64,000 nucleotides of DNA from Sphaerolaimus hirsutus (GCA_964036195.1 OZ038457.1:12861147-12925146), one strand, 5' to 3'. Positions 25,401-36,123 are shown, numbered from the stretch's first letter. Numbers and translations are program-made. Notes: generated from the sequence alone by a model not told the origin.

Positions 25401-28400
25401 AAGTCAAGTCAAGTCAAATGTCAAGTGATAAATGTCAAGGTGAATATACAGTGATAACTTTCAATTGAAATGTCAAGTCAAATGCCAAGTGATAAATTTC
25501 AAGTGAAATGTCAAGTCAAATGTCAAGTCAAATGTCAAGTTAAATGTCAAGTTAAATGTCAAACTTAATGTCAAGTGATAAATGTCATGTCAAATGTCAA
25601 GTTTAACGTCAAGTGATAAATTTCAAGTGAAATGTCAAGTTTAATGTCAAGTGATAAATGTCATGTCAAATGTCAAGTAATATGTCAAGTAACAATTTTC
25701 AGGTGATACCTGTCATGTTGTTTATGTCAAGTGAAAACTATCAGGTGAAAAAATGGCAAGCAGTTCATGTCAAGTCATAAATATCAAGTGATGCCATTCA
25801 GTCATAAATGTCAAGTGGTTTATGTCAAGTTATTGTCAAGTGGGTAATTTCAAGTCATAAATGTCAAGTGATAACTTTCAGGTTCTAAATGTCAGGTTGA
25901 AAATCTTTTGAATCTTAGTATTTGGCTTCTTCTTGACTATAGATTGTATTGCTCACTGCCACATTTGGCATTTGCTTGATTTGCAATAACTTATAAACTT
26001 TTGGGCCTGTGGCCCTCAAAAAGAAGTATATCTGATAAAAAATGGTCGATATCCGATATTCGATATTCGATACGATATATCGTTTGAACCCTATTTATAT
26101 ATGCTACCATGGGTGAATAAGCCGTCATATGTTGCTGTAGTATATAATATTGAGGTAATGTGCTTCCATGTACCTCCACAGTGTGTAACTTCACTCCCAG
26201 AGTAACATCCTCATTTTATAACCTGGTTTGATCACTATTCCGTGCCAAACTTGACCTGAAGTCACAAACATTCGACTATAAGGCAATATACAAATGATAT
26301 GTCGACAAAAAATGGATATTTTTGACACAAATCACCACTTATAATGCTATCCCATGGCTCCACAGACATTATATGGTCATATACACTACCGTGCAGAATA
26401 GTTGAGACTTTTCACACATAGAGAAACAGTAGGCAGCATGTCCACCACACTTTTTTGCTTCCCAATTTCTTGTCCCTTGCCCAATTTTGATGCCGTTTGA
26501 GTATTTTTTTGTTTGCTCAAATAATCCCCCAGGCCCGAGATAAAGGGGGGTCTATAAAAAGATGGTCATCAAACATACAAAAATTGGCAATCTGGATTAG
26601 TGTCTTTGAAGCTTACTAACTCAACCATTTCTGGGCTGATTTGAATCATTCAACACTCAAAATGATCAAGACAACCTGCAGATTCTATTTTTGAAGTCAG
26701 TTTAGTGATGTCTAAATTCCGTATGTCAATTTGACCCAGTTTTTGAACATGAAAAAATAATTTTTTGAACATGCTATCATATACTTTAGACAACGAGGAT
26801 TCATTTAAAACAAAAATGAGTTCAATATCTCATTCCAATCAAAAGTTATGGCACTTCAAAGTTTTCAATGGTGTCTAAATATTTTATGCTTATTTTACTG
26901 GGGTCTGCAGCATGAAAATTTATTTATTGAACAGTATATAACATACTTTAGACAGAGAGAATTAATATGACAAAAATGTATTTTCAAAATCTCTTTCCAA
27001 TCAAAAGTTATAGCACTTACAAACTTCCATCTTCATTCCATCCAAAATAATTGCACATTACTCATTAACAGTTGGGCCAACTTTTCTCCCTAATAGAGCA
27101 AAGCCAAAATCTCAAATTTACACACCAAATAGCCCCACTCAGTAGTATGCCTTCCCCCATTTTGAGTTCAGAGTCGCTGGCAATGGATGCAAAACTGCAG
27201 CAAAAATAAATAAATTCCACATTTCCATATATCCATTGTCATATGCTGTTCATGCTTAGAATGTTTCTGGCTGCACACAGAGCTCAGCGATGCAGGCAAG
27301 CAGTTGCCATGGTGAAAATTTTATAAAAAAATGAACATAGGAATTGGATATAGACTTTAAAGTGAGATACTGGGTGGCTACTGCCCTAAACAAGAAAAGT
27401 CTCAACTATTCTGAAACATGAACAAACTGAGTTAATATGTTTGTATGCTAGGAATGTACGCAGATTTGAACTCAAGGGGCGGTCATCCCGGGCATGTGTA
27501 GTCAACCCCCCAGGGTACCCATGAAAAGTATCCAAATGTTTTGCATATTGACCATTTCGAAATTCTGGCAACATTAATCATGCAGCGCAAAAAGTCTCAA
27601 CTATTCTGCACGGTAGTGTATAACATCACAGAGTATTGCCACTGTCTGATATACCTATATATGTTGACACAAGGTTATATCTGGGAGCTTTTAAAAAAAC
27701 TTTTTTATTTAAAAAAAACGTTGTTGTTTTTTTAAAAAACATCAAGTTAAAAAAAAACGTTTTTTTTTCAACCCTACTAGTGACTGGGGGATTTTTCAAG
27801 CAAACAAATTTTTTTGGTCATAGTCCCAACCTGAAAACCTAACATACTCGAACAGCATCAAAATTGGGCCAAGGATAAGTAACTGGGAAGCAACAAAATT
27901 GTGGTGGACCCCCAGCCTCCCATTTCTCTATGGTGAAAAGTCTCAACTATTCTGGCCGCTGGTGTCAGGAGTTTAGTAGGGGGGGGTGGTTTGGGGGGGT
28001 TACCCCCCTCAAATCCGCCAGCCATCTATCTATCCCGGAGGCCCGCTCAGCTATCTATCTATCTCGGAGGCAAAATTTTGGGCTATCTATGTGTAGCGAT
28101 TTTTCAGAAACTATACCCCAATTTTCGCTCAAAATCGCTATGTTTCATACCATTATATAGATTTCCACTTCCAAATTCACTAGTTCATGCGTCTAACTGC
28201 CTATTTTCAGCCATTTTTAGTACTATATGTCCTGATATACCAATTTTAGCCATTTTTCACCTACTTTTAGCGATTTTTCTCCTTTTCCTCCCTTCTATGC
28301 TAGGGTTCAAACGGGACCAGTTTTTAGGACCGGGACCGGGCCAGAAATTTATCTTATCGGGACCGGGACCGGGACTAGGTGGTCGGGACCGGGACCGGGA

Positions 28401-31400
28401 CTGGCGTTTTTCAATTGTTGGGACCGGGACCGGGACCGGGACTGGGGCATCCGGACCGGGACCAGGATTCGCCGAACCAGGTACCAGGACACCCAGCCCC
28501 CTTTTGAGCCCTATCGGGACCGATAACCATTTGAATGCATTTTTTCAGAAGTTTCATACGATTTTGACACTTCATTCAATCAAAATTGTCATCAAAAATA
28601 TGATAAAAGTCAAAATTCAATTGAGTCACAAAAAAGGACATAATGCACGAAAATTATGACAGTGAGTATTGATACATAAGCTGGCGCAGTGCTTTCTGAA
28701 GGAAAATAAATTTTTCAGCCTTCTCTGATGTCGAACATGAATGAGAATGTTTGGAACTCACCAGAAAAACGTCAAAAATTCGTTGACGGAATGAGAATGC
28801 GCCGACTGGCGCGAATTTTTTTCGAATTTTACAAGTATTTAAAAGGCAAAATTTGGATCCAGTCCGGTCAATTTTTCTTATCGGGACCGCTGAAAAATTC
28901 CGGGACTGGGACCGGGACCGGGACTGGGTGGTCGGGACCGGGACAGGCCTTTTTCAATTGTCGGGACCGGGACCGGGACTAGGGTGTCGGGACCCGGTCC
29001 CGACAATTGAAAAAAGCCAGTCCCGATCCCGGTCCCGACCACCCAGTCCCGGTCCCGGAATTTAATAGCGGTCCCGACAAGGGATGCAAAAAATGTATTT
29101 TTCAATGACATGGGGCCAGGGACGTGTGCAGGGGGGGGGGGGGGCGGCAGCACCTCCCGTTACCGGGCTGGACAAAGAAATGTGCCAGGGATGGCACTTT
29201 GTGAAGTGATTTTGTACACACTCAGCAAAAATTTTGCACGCGAGCGCGCATTTCCGCACCGAATAATTCATATTTTTCTTTCCAGTGTGAAATGACAACT
29301 ACAAATGCCCTCAACACAGTGCCCGGTAGCATAAATGTACCTAGATACAAATAAGTACTATATAGTACACGTTGGCGCTGGCGCCAATGCCAATAGGGTC
29401 ATGGCACAAATGTATGGCACCAGCGCCATGCCGTCATTCTGTCACTGTGTCAACAAAAATTTAGGGGGGTGCTGAGCCCCCCCCCCCCCTTCGCCGGCTC
29501 TGTAAACAAACGGCCCCCAAACAGTGGGTTCAGACAAGACCGCAGTGCCGGTACATGGTTCGGCAAATCCCAGTCCCGGTCCCGACCCCCCAGTCCCGGT
29601 CCCTACATTAGAAAATTTTTGGTCCCGGTCCCGGTCCGAAAAACTGGTCCCGTTTAGGGATGGAAACAAAGCGCTTTTTTTAACGGCCCCGCTTTTTTTA
29701 AAAAAAGCGCTTTTTTTTAAAAAACGCGCTTTTTTCGCTTTTTTTTCAAAAAATGTCGGGACGTTCACTAAAAAGCTCCCAAATATGGTTCTGTATCAAT
29801 ATATACAGGTATATCAGACAAGTGGCAGTACTTGTGATGATATATAGCCATAGAATGGCTGTGTAGCCATAGGATAGCATTATAAGTGGTGATTTGTGTC
29901 AAAAATATCCATTTTTCATCAACATATCGTTCGTATATTGCCTTATAGTCGAATGTTCGTGACTTCAGGTAAAGTTTGGCACGGAATAGTGATCAAACAA
30001 GGTTATAAAATGAGGTTGTTATTTTGGGAGTGAAGTTACACACTGTGGAGGTACATGGAAGCACATTACCTCAATATTATATACTACAGCAACATAAATA
30101 TGACGGCTTATTAACCTTAAAAAAATACTTTTAATTTTGACTCATTATGTATATCACCCTTTGTGAATGTTTCGCAACTTCAAGTGAAGTGAGGCATGAA
30201 ATAGTGCTTATAAATAAGGCTATAAGAGAAGGCTAATACATTGAGCGTAATGTTTTACACTGTAGAAGTATGTGGTAGGACATTGGCTGGATATTCTATG
30301 CTACACTAACATATCACTACTTATTATTACATGATAGCATACAGGAATAGAAGCAATGGAACTAAAAATGCCACAAAACCGATGAAAACAACCACCAGTG
30401 GTAATGTGCATGTGAAATCACGCGCTTGCGCGCGAAAAATTGGAAAATACCTAGTGCATAAGTACTGACAAATTTTGCCAGCGCTCTTTTTTAAAAAAAA
30501 AGCGCTGGGACCCTTGCGCTTTTTTTTAAAAAAAAGCGGCGTTTTTTTTAAAAAAAAGCGCTTGAAAAAAAGCGCTGGCCATCCCTAGTCCCGTTTGAAC
30601 CCTACTAGTGTATACTTATTTTTAGCCATTTTAAACCTACTTTTGGCTACTTTTAACTGATTATTAGCGATTTTTCCCCTTTCTGCCTCTTAGCCTTGAA
30701 AAAGCCTATATATTGTGCCACCGCCAGCCCCCCCCCCAGAAAATTTTCAGCTATTTGCTATCTATCCAGCCCCTGCGAGGGCCAAAATCTTGGAGACCTC
30801 TGCAGGGACTTATGAGCATTGAACGCAATTTACAATTTTTTTTATCAAATACACATTAATCTATAAAAAAATCCCATTTTAAACAATAACCAGATTCTTT
30901 GCAGACTTTTTCGGATTATCTATTACACATTCTGTTTGTGATCATCTGCGTGTTTACCTAAAGCCGAAAACAAACCCCGACAGCGTGAAAACAAAAAGTG
31001 AAAATGGGCTCACGAGCACATGGGCGCACAGTTGAAACACATCCTGGAACTCCTTGCATAACTGTGATTTCAGAAAGTGCGCCTTCTTAGCGGTCATCTC
31101 CTTGGCGCTGTAGTCGAACACCTCCTCACTGCAAAAATTTTTTAATCAGTTACCAAAACTGTACTTCACCCACCCAATACCGCACCTGAGCAATCGCAAA
31201 ATTTTCATGTTGTTCATGCAGAGGGCATCGTTTGTTCTCGACGCGCCGACAATCTCTGATATAAATGAGGGCCAGTGGCGCGGCCATTCCTGGAAAAGGG
31301 AAATCTTTGTTACATAACATGTTTATTCGGGTGTGAAGTAGGGATGGCCGGTGTATTTTTTTAACCGTATAAAAAAACGTTGTTTTTTTAAAACAGAGGC

Positions 31401-32271
31401 ATCGATAGGGTTGGCCGCTGTTTTTTTTAACGTTTTTTTTTATATAAAAAACATGACCTCCGAAATGTTTTTTTTTTAAACATCAGCCGAAATTTTTAGT
31501 ACTAAGCACTAGGTATTTTGCAAAATTTTTGCGCGCAAGCGCGCAAAAATTTTGCAAAATACCTAGTGCTTAGTACTAAAAATTTCGGTCGATGTTTTTT
31601 TTTAAAAAAACATTTCGGACGTCATGTTTTTTTAATAAAAAAAACGTTTTTTTTAATAAAAAACGTTTTTAAAAAAACATCGACCAACCCTAACCATGGT
31701 GCTTTTTTTTCAAAATCACTAATTCTTATACTTGATTTTTGCACATTTTTTACCAGCTTTGAACTGGGTGTGTGCCTCATCGTATCTAGTGCATATTGAA
31801 GCACATTCCATGTAAATCTGCCCAATGTGCATCTAATCCCCCAGCACGTCTATGCACCATGTGAGTGCTTGTCAGCTTAAAGTGTCAAAGTCAGAAGTTG
31901 GTTTAGATAGTTTGGATGCACTCGGGGAATGGTGCGTCAAACCTCTTTGATTGTGCTGCCGCACACATATAGTACAGACAGTTTAGATGCACTGGGGTCA
32001 TATAAAGAGCGCTGAGAGCTGTCTCCCACCCCATGAACTATGTAAATACACACTTATTTACCAATATACCCAGATATTCTTCCCCATTTTTGCCCATTAT
32101 CCATGAAAAAAACCTAATCTTCAGAAACCCGAACGCATGCCGACCAGTTTCAGTGTTCATGATGCGCACAACGTGATCGAGCAGGTCGATGTCCAGTTTC
32201 TGGCTCAGGTCCGCCCACGACGGCATCAACTTTGTCTCAGCCTCGTGAAGCACTGCCTCCGAATTTGTCAT
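16468..32271 (-). CDS. Exportin-1 (CRM1), copy 1, incomplete
   Basis: Exportin-1 is the nuclear export receptor that binds leucine-rich export signals together with Ran-GTP. Minus-strand exons in transcript order: 32145-32271 (start ATG), 31186-31289, 31014-31128, 21933-22052, 21861-21601 (interrupted by the 200-N gap), 21443-21526, 21236-21373, 21053-21157, 20143-20252, 19653-19851, 19161-19316, 19009-19093, 18053-18205, 17510-17672, 17131-17227, 16950-17060 and 16468-16524. All have AG/GT borders and, apart from the defects below, compatible phases. Family landmarks are EWPRHWPSFISEIVGASR, ATLETLLRFLNWIP, CETFIKISNKCRR, FDAVLFDYKRNVP, HLRDFLVQLR and TADLFLEERE. Defects: exons 2 and 3 (present at 56127-56309 and 54437-54555) are deleted at the scar 31339-31692, which breaks the frame. 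About 310-340 central residues, where the family has its export-signal groove, are missing between 21933 and 21861. The last exon is the least certain. The start is shared with the divergent PDHB promoter region. Confidence 0.93.
16548..16889. mobile_element. hAT-like MITE with GGGATCGGGATT arms in the last XPO1 intron
   Basis: It runs from CAGGGTTCAAACGGGATTCC to CCCGTTTGAACCCTA, flanked by CGTTCGAG (16540-16547) and CATTCGAG (16890-16897), one mismatch. It has the same GGGTTCAAACG end as the CGATATCG-armed and GGACCGGG-armed elements but a different arm word. Confidence 0.85.
18399..18494 (+). CDS. Possible first coding exon nested in an XPO1 intron
   Basis: An ATG at 18399 opens 32 codons ending in CAG before a GTACGA donor, phase 0, on the strand opposite XPO1. 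The product is Ser/Gly/Lys-rich and ends in GKKRKRSKQ, a basic cluster. Such tails occur at the start of myosin regulatory light chains, histone-like and nuclear proteins, but nothing here decides between these. I found no following exon before the next XPO1 exon. It could be chance. Confidence 0.3.
18557..18601. repeat. Imperfect hairpin CTGCAGGGGTCC / GGACCCCTGCAG
   Basis: Two 12-bp inverse words flank a GC-rich spacer with a partial second stem. It lies in an XPO1 intron. Its role is unknown. Confidence 0.5.
20281..20994. mobile_element. hAT-like element, TAGGGATGG ends, GCGCTTTTTT arms (714 bp)
   Basis: It has a perfect 8-bp duplication AAAGCAAG (20273-20280 and 20995-21002). The ends are TAGGGATGGCAAGCGC and GCGCTTTTTTCCATCCCTA. 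The arms alternate GCGC with T/A tracts. The middle holds a conserved core (about 20400-20880) that also appears in elements with different arms at 23137, 29655, 35191, 41472, 53085 and 53151. No transposase. It inserted into an XPO1 intron. Confidence 0.92.
21653..21852. other. Assembly gap of 200 N inside an XPO1 exon
   Basis: The gap has a round placeholder length. The translated flanks read ...DLA on the 5-prime side and CETFIKI... on the 3-prime side. In the family these are contiguous, so little or no sequence is probably missing here. Confidence 0.95.
23368..26093. mobile_element. hAT-like element with CGATATCG arms, inner
   Basis: It has a perfect 8-bp duplication TTTATATA (23360-23367 and 26094-26101). 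The ends are TAGGGTTCAAACGATAT and ATATCGTTTGAACCCTA. The arms, and an internal pair at about 24000-24120, are arrays of CGATATCG and ATTCGATATT words. It contains the AATGTCAAGTGAT satellite. Ile/Tyr/Arg-rich reading frames over the arms are not genes. Confidence 0.9.
24770..25900. repeat. Short-period satellite of AATGTCAAGTGATA-like units
   Basis: About 1.1 kb of loosely repeated AATGTCAAGTGATA, AATGTCAAGTC and related 11-14 bp units lies inside the CGATATCG-armed element. The period is irregular and there are no unique spacers. Confidence 0.85.
26384..27618. mobile_element. Tc1/mariner-like element, 1.2 kb, TA target
   Basis: It has perfect inverted ends of about 29 bp starting CACTACCGTGCAGAATAG and is flanked by TA on both sides (26382-26383 and 27619-27620), as expected for Tc1/mariner. 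The interior shares sequence with the outer element at 22371 in inverse orientation. No intact transposase frame. Confidence 0.85.
28301..30604. mobile_element. Fused GGACCGGG-armed hAT-like elements
   Basis: It runs from TAGGGTTCAAACGGGACC to GTCCCGTTTGAACCCTA. In the other copy the same region is two separate elements (50708-51484 and 51621-52350). Here they are joined near 28994 with loss of the sequence between. A younger hAT (29655-30587) has landed in the right arm. Confidence 0.75.
29655..30587. mobile_element. hAT-like element, TAGGGATGG ends, GCGC arms, with a known empty site
   Basis: It has a perfect 8-bp duplication GTCCCGTT (29647-29654 and 30588-30595). The second copy of this region, at 52334-52341, has a single GTCCCGTT and no insertion, so it is the pre-insertion site. 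Arms and core match 20281-20994. It is 933 bp with no transposase. Confidence 0.95.
31339..31692. mobile_element. Fold-back hAT scar replacing XPO1 exons 2-3
   Basis: The left part starts like the element pair at 53085/53151, with the same flanks GTGTGAAG and GGCATCGA. It then turns at a GCGCGCAAGCGCGC centre (about 31530-31545) into an inverted hAT arm ending AACCCTA at 31692. The right flank ACCATGGTGCTTTT matches 56444 onward in copy 2. About 2 kb containing two XPO1 exons is therefore missing here. Confidence 0.85.
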
Positions 32272-33430
32272 TTTTGCACAATTTTAGGTTCCTGTGTTTT
32301 GAAATCAAGTAATGACGGAAAATGAGAGCGGTGAGGAATTTGAACCAACCTTAAAAAGTGACAGCAAACAGGGTCGAGCGAGTATAAATTACTTGCTCCG
32401 CAAAATGCACAATTTCTCACATTCACACACAAAAGTCTCACACATACAGTCACGCAATCACACACACGCATTCACACACTCAAATATTAGCTGATACGGT
32501 TTCTCACATCTGAAAAGTAGAATACATCTTTGGCGATTTATAGAAGAACGAACAAAAATTTCGAATTTCGTTTTTATTCGTTCAAGTTTGACCGCATGAC
32601 ATTAAAACCACAGTAAGCGATGAACATCATGTTCCCGCACATAAAACGTGACGACTTATTCATGTGATCGTACACACTAAAATTCTGTATACAAAACATG
32701 TCGTGGCTTAATTGTTTTTATATCTACAGCTTACTTCTTTGAAATGAGCAGATTCGTGTCTTAGTGTATTGGATTAGAAAATTAGTGTCCTGTCACAACA
32801 ATCCTGCTACTTGTGTTTACAGAAACAATGTATGTTAAATAAATAAATAAAAAGATGGATAAAGGGATCGGGTCATTTATGAAAAGTTGGCCTACGTCCA
32901 AGTTGCCAGTTGCGTATTGTACGAACGGGCGTGAATCACTCAAAATTTGCACTATTTTGCTAATTTTCACCTTCATAATCGCTATTTCGTTTATACGGTT
33001 GTTTTTCTCTATTTTTAGCTGAGTTTGGTATATATTTTTTTATTCATAGCAATTTCGAAATTATTGGCCGGCTTCCAACTTTTCATAAGCTGTATCTTCT
33101 GGTAATGTGGGGAACCGACATTATGTGAAGTTGGCTTATATCCACGTTTTTATTTGGATAGAGTTACGTGTTGAAGAATGAGAGCACAATGAATAAGACA
33201 CAGGATTTCCGTTCGAGTCACCGAAAATGGCCGCGGAATGAGATCAAACGACCGGAAATTGTCGCTAATGCCGGCCTACACTCTGGCGGCATACAACGGC
33301 GGTATACAAACGGTTCTATCCAAAAATTATTTTGGACAGCTGCCAACTTCATATAAGGCCCATCCCCGGATTTTGTGACCGCAGCAATAACATTCGGCCT
33401 CTTCAGTGTTTGGGTTAAAGGCGGGGCAAA
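32272..33430. promoter_or_regulatory. Divergent XPO1/PDHB intergenic region, copy 1
   Basis: This is 1.16 kb between two start codons that point away from each other. It holds a CA-rich track at about 32415-32480 and otherwise AT-rich DNA. It is largely conserved with 57020-58151. A 60-codon plus-strand frame from 32312 is kept in both copies but has no protein-like features. No core promoter motif is claimed. Confidence 0.5.
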
Positions 33431-34497
33431 ATGCGTTCTCGTCTGGTACTGGCGTCACGGCGTTGTCTGGTTACGCCATGGCGGTGCGCCGCGACGGCAC
33501 CAGCTGCAGGTTTGACACTTTTGGCACTGCCCAGCGCAGCGTGGGTCGGCTTGATGCTGTGACCTGCCTCAACTTGCGTATCGTAATTCGATTGCCTTGA
33601 AATTGAGGGTAGAATTGTTTGATGTCGTCTTTATTTGGCTGTTTTAGATATCTACAGTGAACAGCATTCAGCAAGTGGTGCTTTTTGTATCACTATCATA
33701 AATACACATTTACATAAATACATTTCTATTCGCAGATGAGGGGTCAACAATGATGACCGTTCGCGACGCCCTCAACTCTGCCCTGGAGGAGGAGATCGTT
33801 CGCGATGAACGAGTGTTTCTGCTTGGCGAAGAGGTCGCCGAATACGACGGCGCCTATAAAGTTGGTTTTTGAGCTGCATTTATTTAGCGACACACGGGAC
33901 GACGTATTTGTGCCCAAATCTTCGAACTCAAACTCAGTGAAATACTCATCCGCTGTTATCTGATTCACTTTTCACCATTGTGTGTCGTCTTTGTATTCCA
34001 CTTAAATAGTATTACTGTTGCGAAAAGTCGTGTTTCAATTGTTCAACAAAGCGTTTTCAACTGTTCCACGCAGGTCAGCAAGGGTCTGTGGCGAAAATTT
34101 GGCGACAAAAGAGTCATTGACACCCCAATCACTGAACACGGCTTCGCTGGTATTTCTGTCGGCGCTGCTATGGTAGGTTTTTGTCTACATCTTACATATT
34201 TATATTGCGTTATATACTCGCATTTATCATTGGTACTTTTGCCACAGGCTGGCCTACGACCGATATGCGAGTTTATGACTTTCAATTTCGCTATGCAAGC
34301 AATCGACCAAATAATAAACTCTGCCGCAAAAACCTTCTACATGTCAGCTGGTCAGGTGCCCGTGCCCATCGTTTTCAGAGGGCCAAATGGCGCTGCCTCC
34401 GGTTAGTTTCCTGGGTGGTAGATATTCACCCTCGACAATAGTAAATCGCTCCTCCGGAGGGATAGATATTTTTAAAAAGTTTTTGCGGGGGTAGTAA

Positions 34498-34906
34498 CAG
34501 GGACGTATCCAGGATTTTTGAGCGGGGGGGCTGCTTGTTTACGGGGGCCGGCGAACGGGAGGGGGCTCAGCCCCCCCCCCTAAAATTTTTCGCGATATAG
34601 GTACAAAAAGGCGTTTTGGCGCTAGCGCCATACATGGGCGCCACGCCATGGCTCTGTTGGCGTTGGCGCCAGCGCCGGGAACCGCTTGATATGTATGTAA
34701 TTATGCATACATATACAGCAAAAAGTCGCAAAATGTGTTTGGTTTTAAGGGATATTGGTTTTAAGGGACCGATCCGCTTAAAAAAAATTTTTAGAAACAT
34801 CAAAAATTATATGGGGAAAGTCGCATTTTCCGCGACTTTTTTGGTCTCACCCCGGGAAGGGGGGGGGGCTGCAGCCCCCCGCCCCCCCCTCCTGGATACG
34901 TCCTTG
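34498..34906. mobile_element. hAT-like element with CAGGGACGTATCCAGGA ends
   Basis: It has a perfect 8-bp duplication GGTAGTAA (34490-34497 and 34907-34914). The ends are CAGGGACGTATCCAGGA and TCCTGGATACGTCCTTG. It has G/C homopolymer runs beside the ends and a GGCGC-rich patch. It is absent from the matching intron of PDHB copy 2. Confidence 0.88.
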
Positions 34907-35190
34907 GGTAGTAATATACGCTTTTTCAACTTATAGACGGAAAAAGGGAGAAAAATCGCCAAAAAATAGGTGAAAATGACTAAAAATTAGTATATAATCA
35001 CATAGCTATAAATAGTTGAAAAGAGGCAATAATTCACATAAACGACAATGTTTTTGAAGTCTGGACTATCACAATAGCGATTTTAAAGGTGAAAAACTAT
35101 AAAATGGTATGAAAATTAGAGGTTTTTGAGGATAGTAGCCAAAAAAATTTGCCTCGGAATAGATGGATAGCTTGAGCGTTTGGGGCGTGG

Positions 35191-35828
35191 TAGGGTTGGC
35201 AAAAAATCACTTTTTTTTAAACGCCTTGATTTAAAAAATTGATCTTTTTAAAAATTAAAATCAGATTTTTTTAAATCGTCCAAAATGGGGTATAGATAAC
35301 AAATATGTGTATTTTAAGTGTCAGACAATGTATTGTTATGTCTATTGTGGTCATATTATAACTGTGGAGTCATGGGATAGCATTATAAGCAGTGATTTCT
35401 TTCAAAAATATCCATTTTTATGTCGACTTATTACTTATATCGCTTTTTGTCGAATGTTCATGACTTCAAGTGAAGTTCAGCATGGAATAGTGCTTAAATA
35501 AGGTTGTAAGAGAAGGCTAATACATTGACAGAGATGTTACACACTGTAGAAGTATGTGGGAGAATATTGGCTGGATATTATGTACTGCACTAGCATATCA
35601 TGGCTTATTATTTCACGGCAACATGAATAAATGGAAGCTTTTACACTAAAAATGCCCCAAAACCCATGAAAACACAACCAATGGTCGTGTGTATGTGAAA
35701 TTGCGCGCTTGCGCGCAAAAAAAATTGCAAAATACCTAGTGCAAGTCTACCAGAAATTTTGCCTTTTGATTTTTAAAAAATCAAATTAGTTTCCACCCGT
35801 TGATAAAAAAAATCAGTTTAAAACCCTA
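35191..35828. mobile_element. hAT-like element with AAAATCAGATTTTT arms
   Basis: It runs from TAGGGTTGGCAAAAAATC to AAAACCCTA. The core (about 35300-35740) matches the cores of the GCGC-armed and ACGT-armed elements, but the arm word is GATT/AATC in T/A tracts. The flanks are only loosely alike. It is absent from PDHB copy 2. Confidence 0.7.
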
Positions 35829-36123
35829 CGCGTGGGTAACCCTCCCCCATACTGAATCCCTGTCTCGCGATTTACTTGTCGATATTCAACGGGCGCCGTG
35901 GTGGTGCCGTGGTGAGTGCCGCGTCGCAAAGTGCACGCGCATTGCAGGCGTGGGCGCGCAGCACAGCCAGGACTACAGCGCCTGGTACGGCCACTGCCCC
36001 GGCCTCAAGGTCGTCTCGCCCTACAGCAGCGAAGACGCCAAGGGACTCCTCAAGTCCGCCATCAGGGACGACAATCCAGGTGTCTTTTCCATCTATCTTT
36101 CTAATATGAGCCTCCATTTACCT

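Larger units (their letters stand above)
23137..27776. mobile_element. hAT-like element with ACGTTTTTT arms, carrying two nested elements
   Basis: It has a perfect 8-bp duplication CTAGTGAC (23129-23136 and 27777-27784). The ends are TAGGGTTGGCCG and the inverse near TTCAACCCTA. The arms are AAAAACGTTTTT words. The core, with GCGCGCAAGCGCGCAATTTC near 23275, matches the 20281 and 41472 elements. It is lengthened to 4.6 kb by inner elements at 23368-26093 and 26384-27618. Confidence 0.9.
22371..27964. mobile_element. Tc1/mariner-like element interrupted by a hAT nest
   Basis: The left end is CACTAGCGGGCAGAATAG and the right end is the inverse of CACCAGCGGCCAGAATAG; both continue with TTGAGAC. 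A TA precedes the left end, while the right flank is TC, so the target site has decayed. Only about 950 bp belong to this element; the rest is the 23137-27776 hAT insertion. It has the same family ends as 26384-27618. Confidence 0.7.
33431..36079 (+). pseudogene. Pyruvate dehydrogenase E1-beta, copy 1, truncated after exon 5
   Basis: Exons 33431-33509, 33736-33860, 34074-34172, 34248-34401 and 35948-36079 match exons 1-5 of the complete gene at 58152-62076, with the same phases and nearly the same residues (for example [12 protein letters not shown] against [12 protein letters not shown]). Frames and splice sites are intact. The rest of the gene is missing: a 200-N gap follows at 36124, then unrelated sequence. 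Extra transposons sit in intron 4. It is either a truncated duplicate or an allele cut by a scaffold error; it is not necessarily silent. It could encode the presequence and most of the N-terminal thiamine-diphosphate-binding domain but no C-terminal domain. Confidence 0.9.
28260..36123. repeat. Segmental duplication, copy 1 (XPO1 5-prime part and PDHB)
   Basis: This block matches 50667-59822 in the same orientation, including introns, with differences of roughly 5-8 percent by eye (not computed). It differs by a hAT insertion (29655-30587), a hAT-hAT fusion near 28994, loss of XPO1 exons 2-3 at 31339-31692, and extra elements at 34498-34906 and 35191-35828. It ends at an assembly gap. Confidence 0.9.

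Noticed and set aside
24770..25900. Possible CRISPR-like array
   Set aside because: Units are 11-14 bp, vary in period and have no unique spacers; the genome is eukaryotic.
28000..29150. Gly/Pro/Thr/Arg-rich frames (also 50559-51912)
   Set aside because: Translations of the GGGACCGGGACC arm word; collagen-like only by chance, with no Gly-X-Y register or splice support.
35872..36117. Extra frames across PDHB exon 5 (also 59591-59821, 60064-60312)
   Set aside because: Other-frame shadows of GC-rich PDHB exons.
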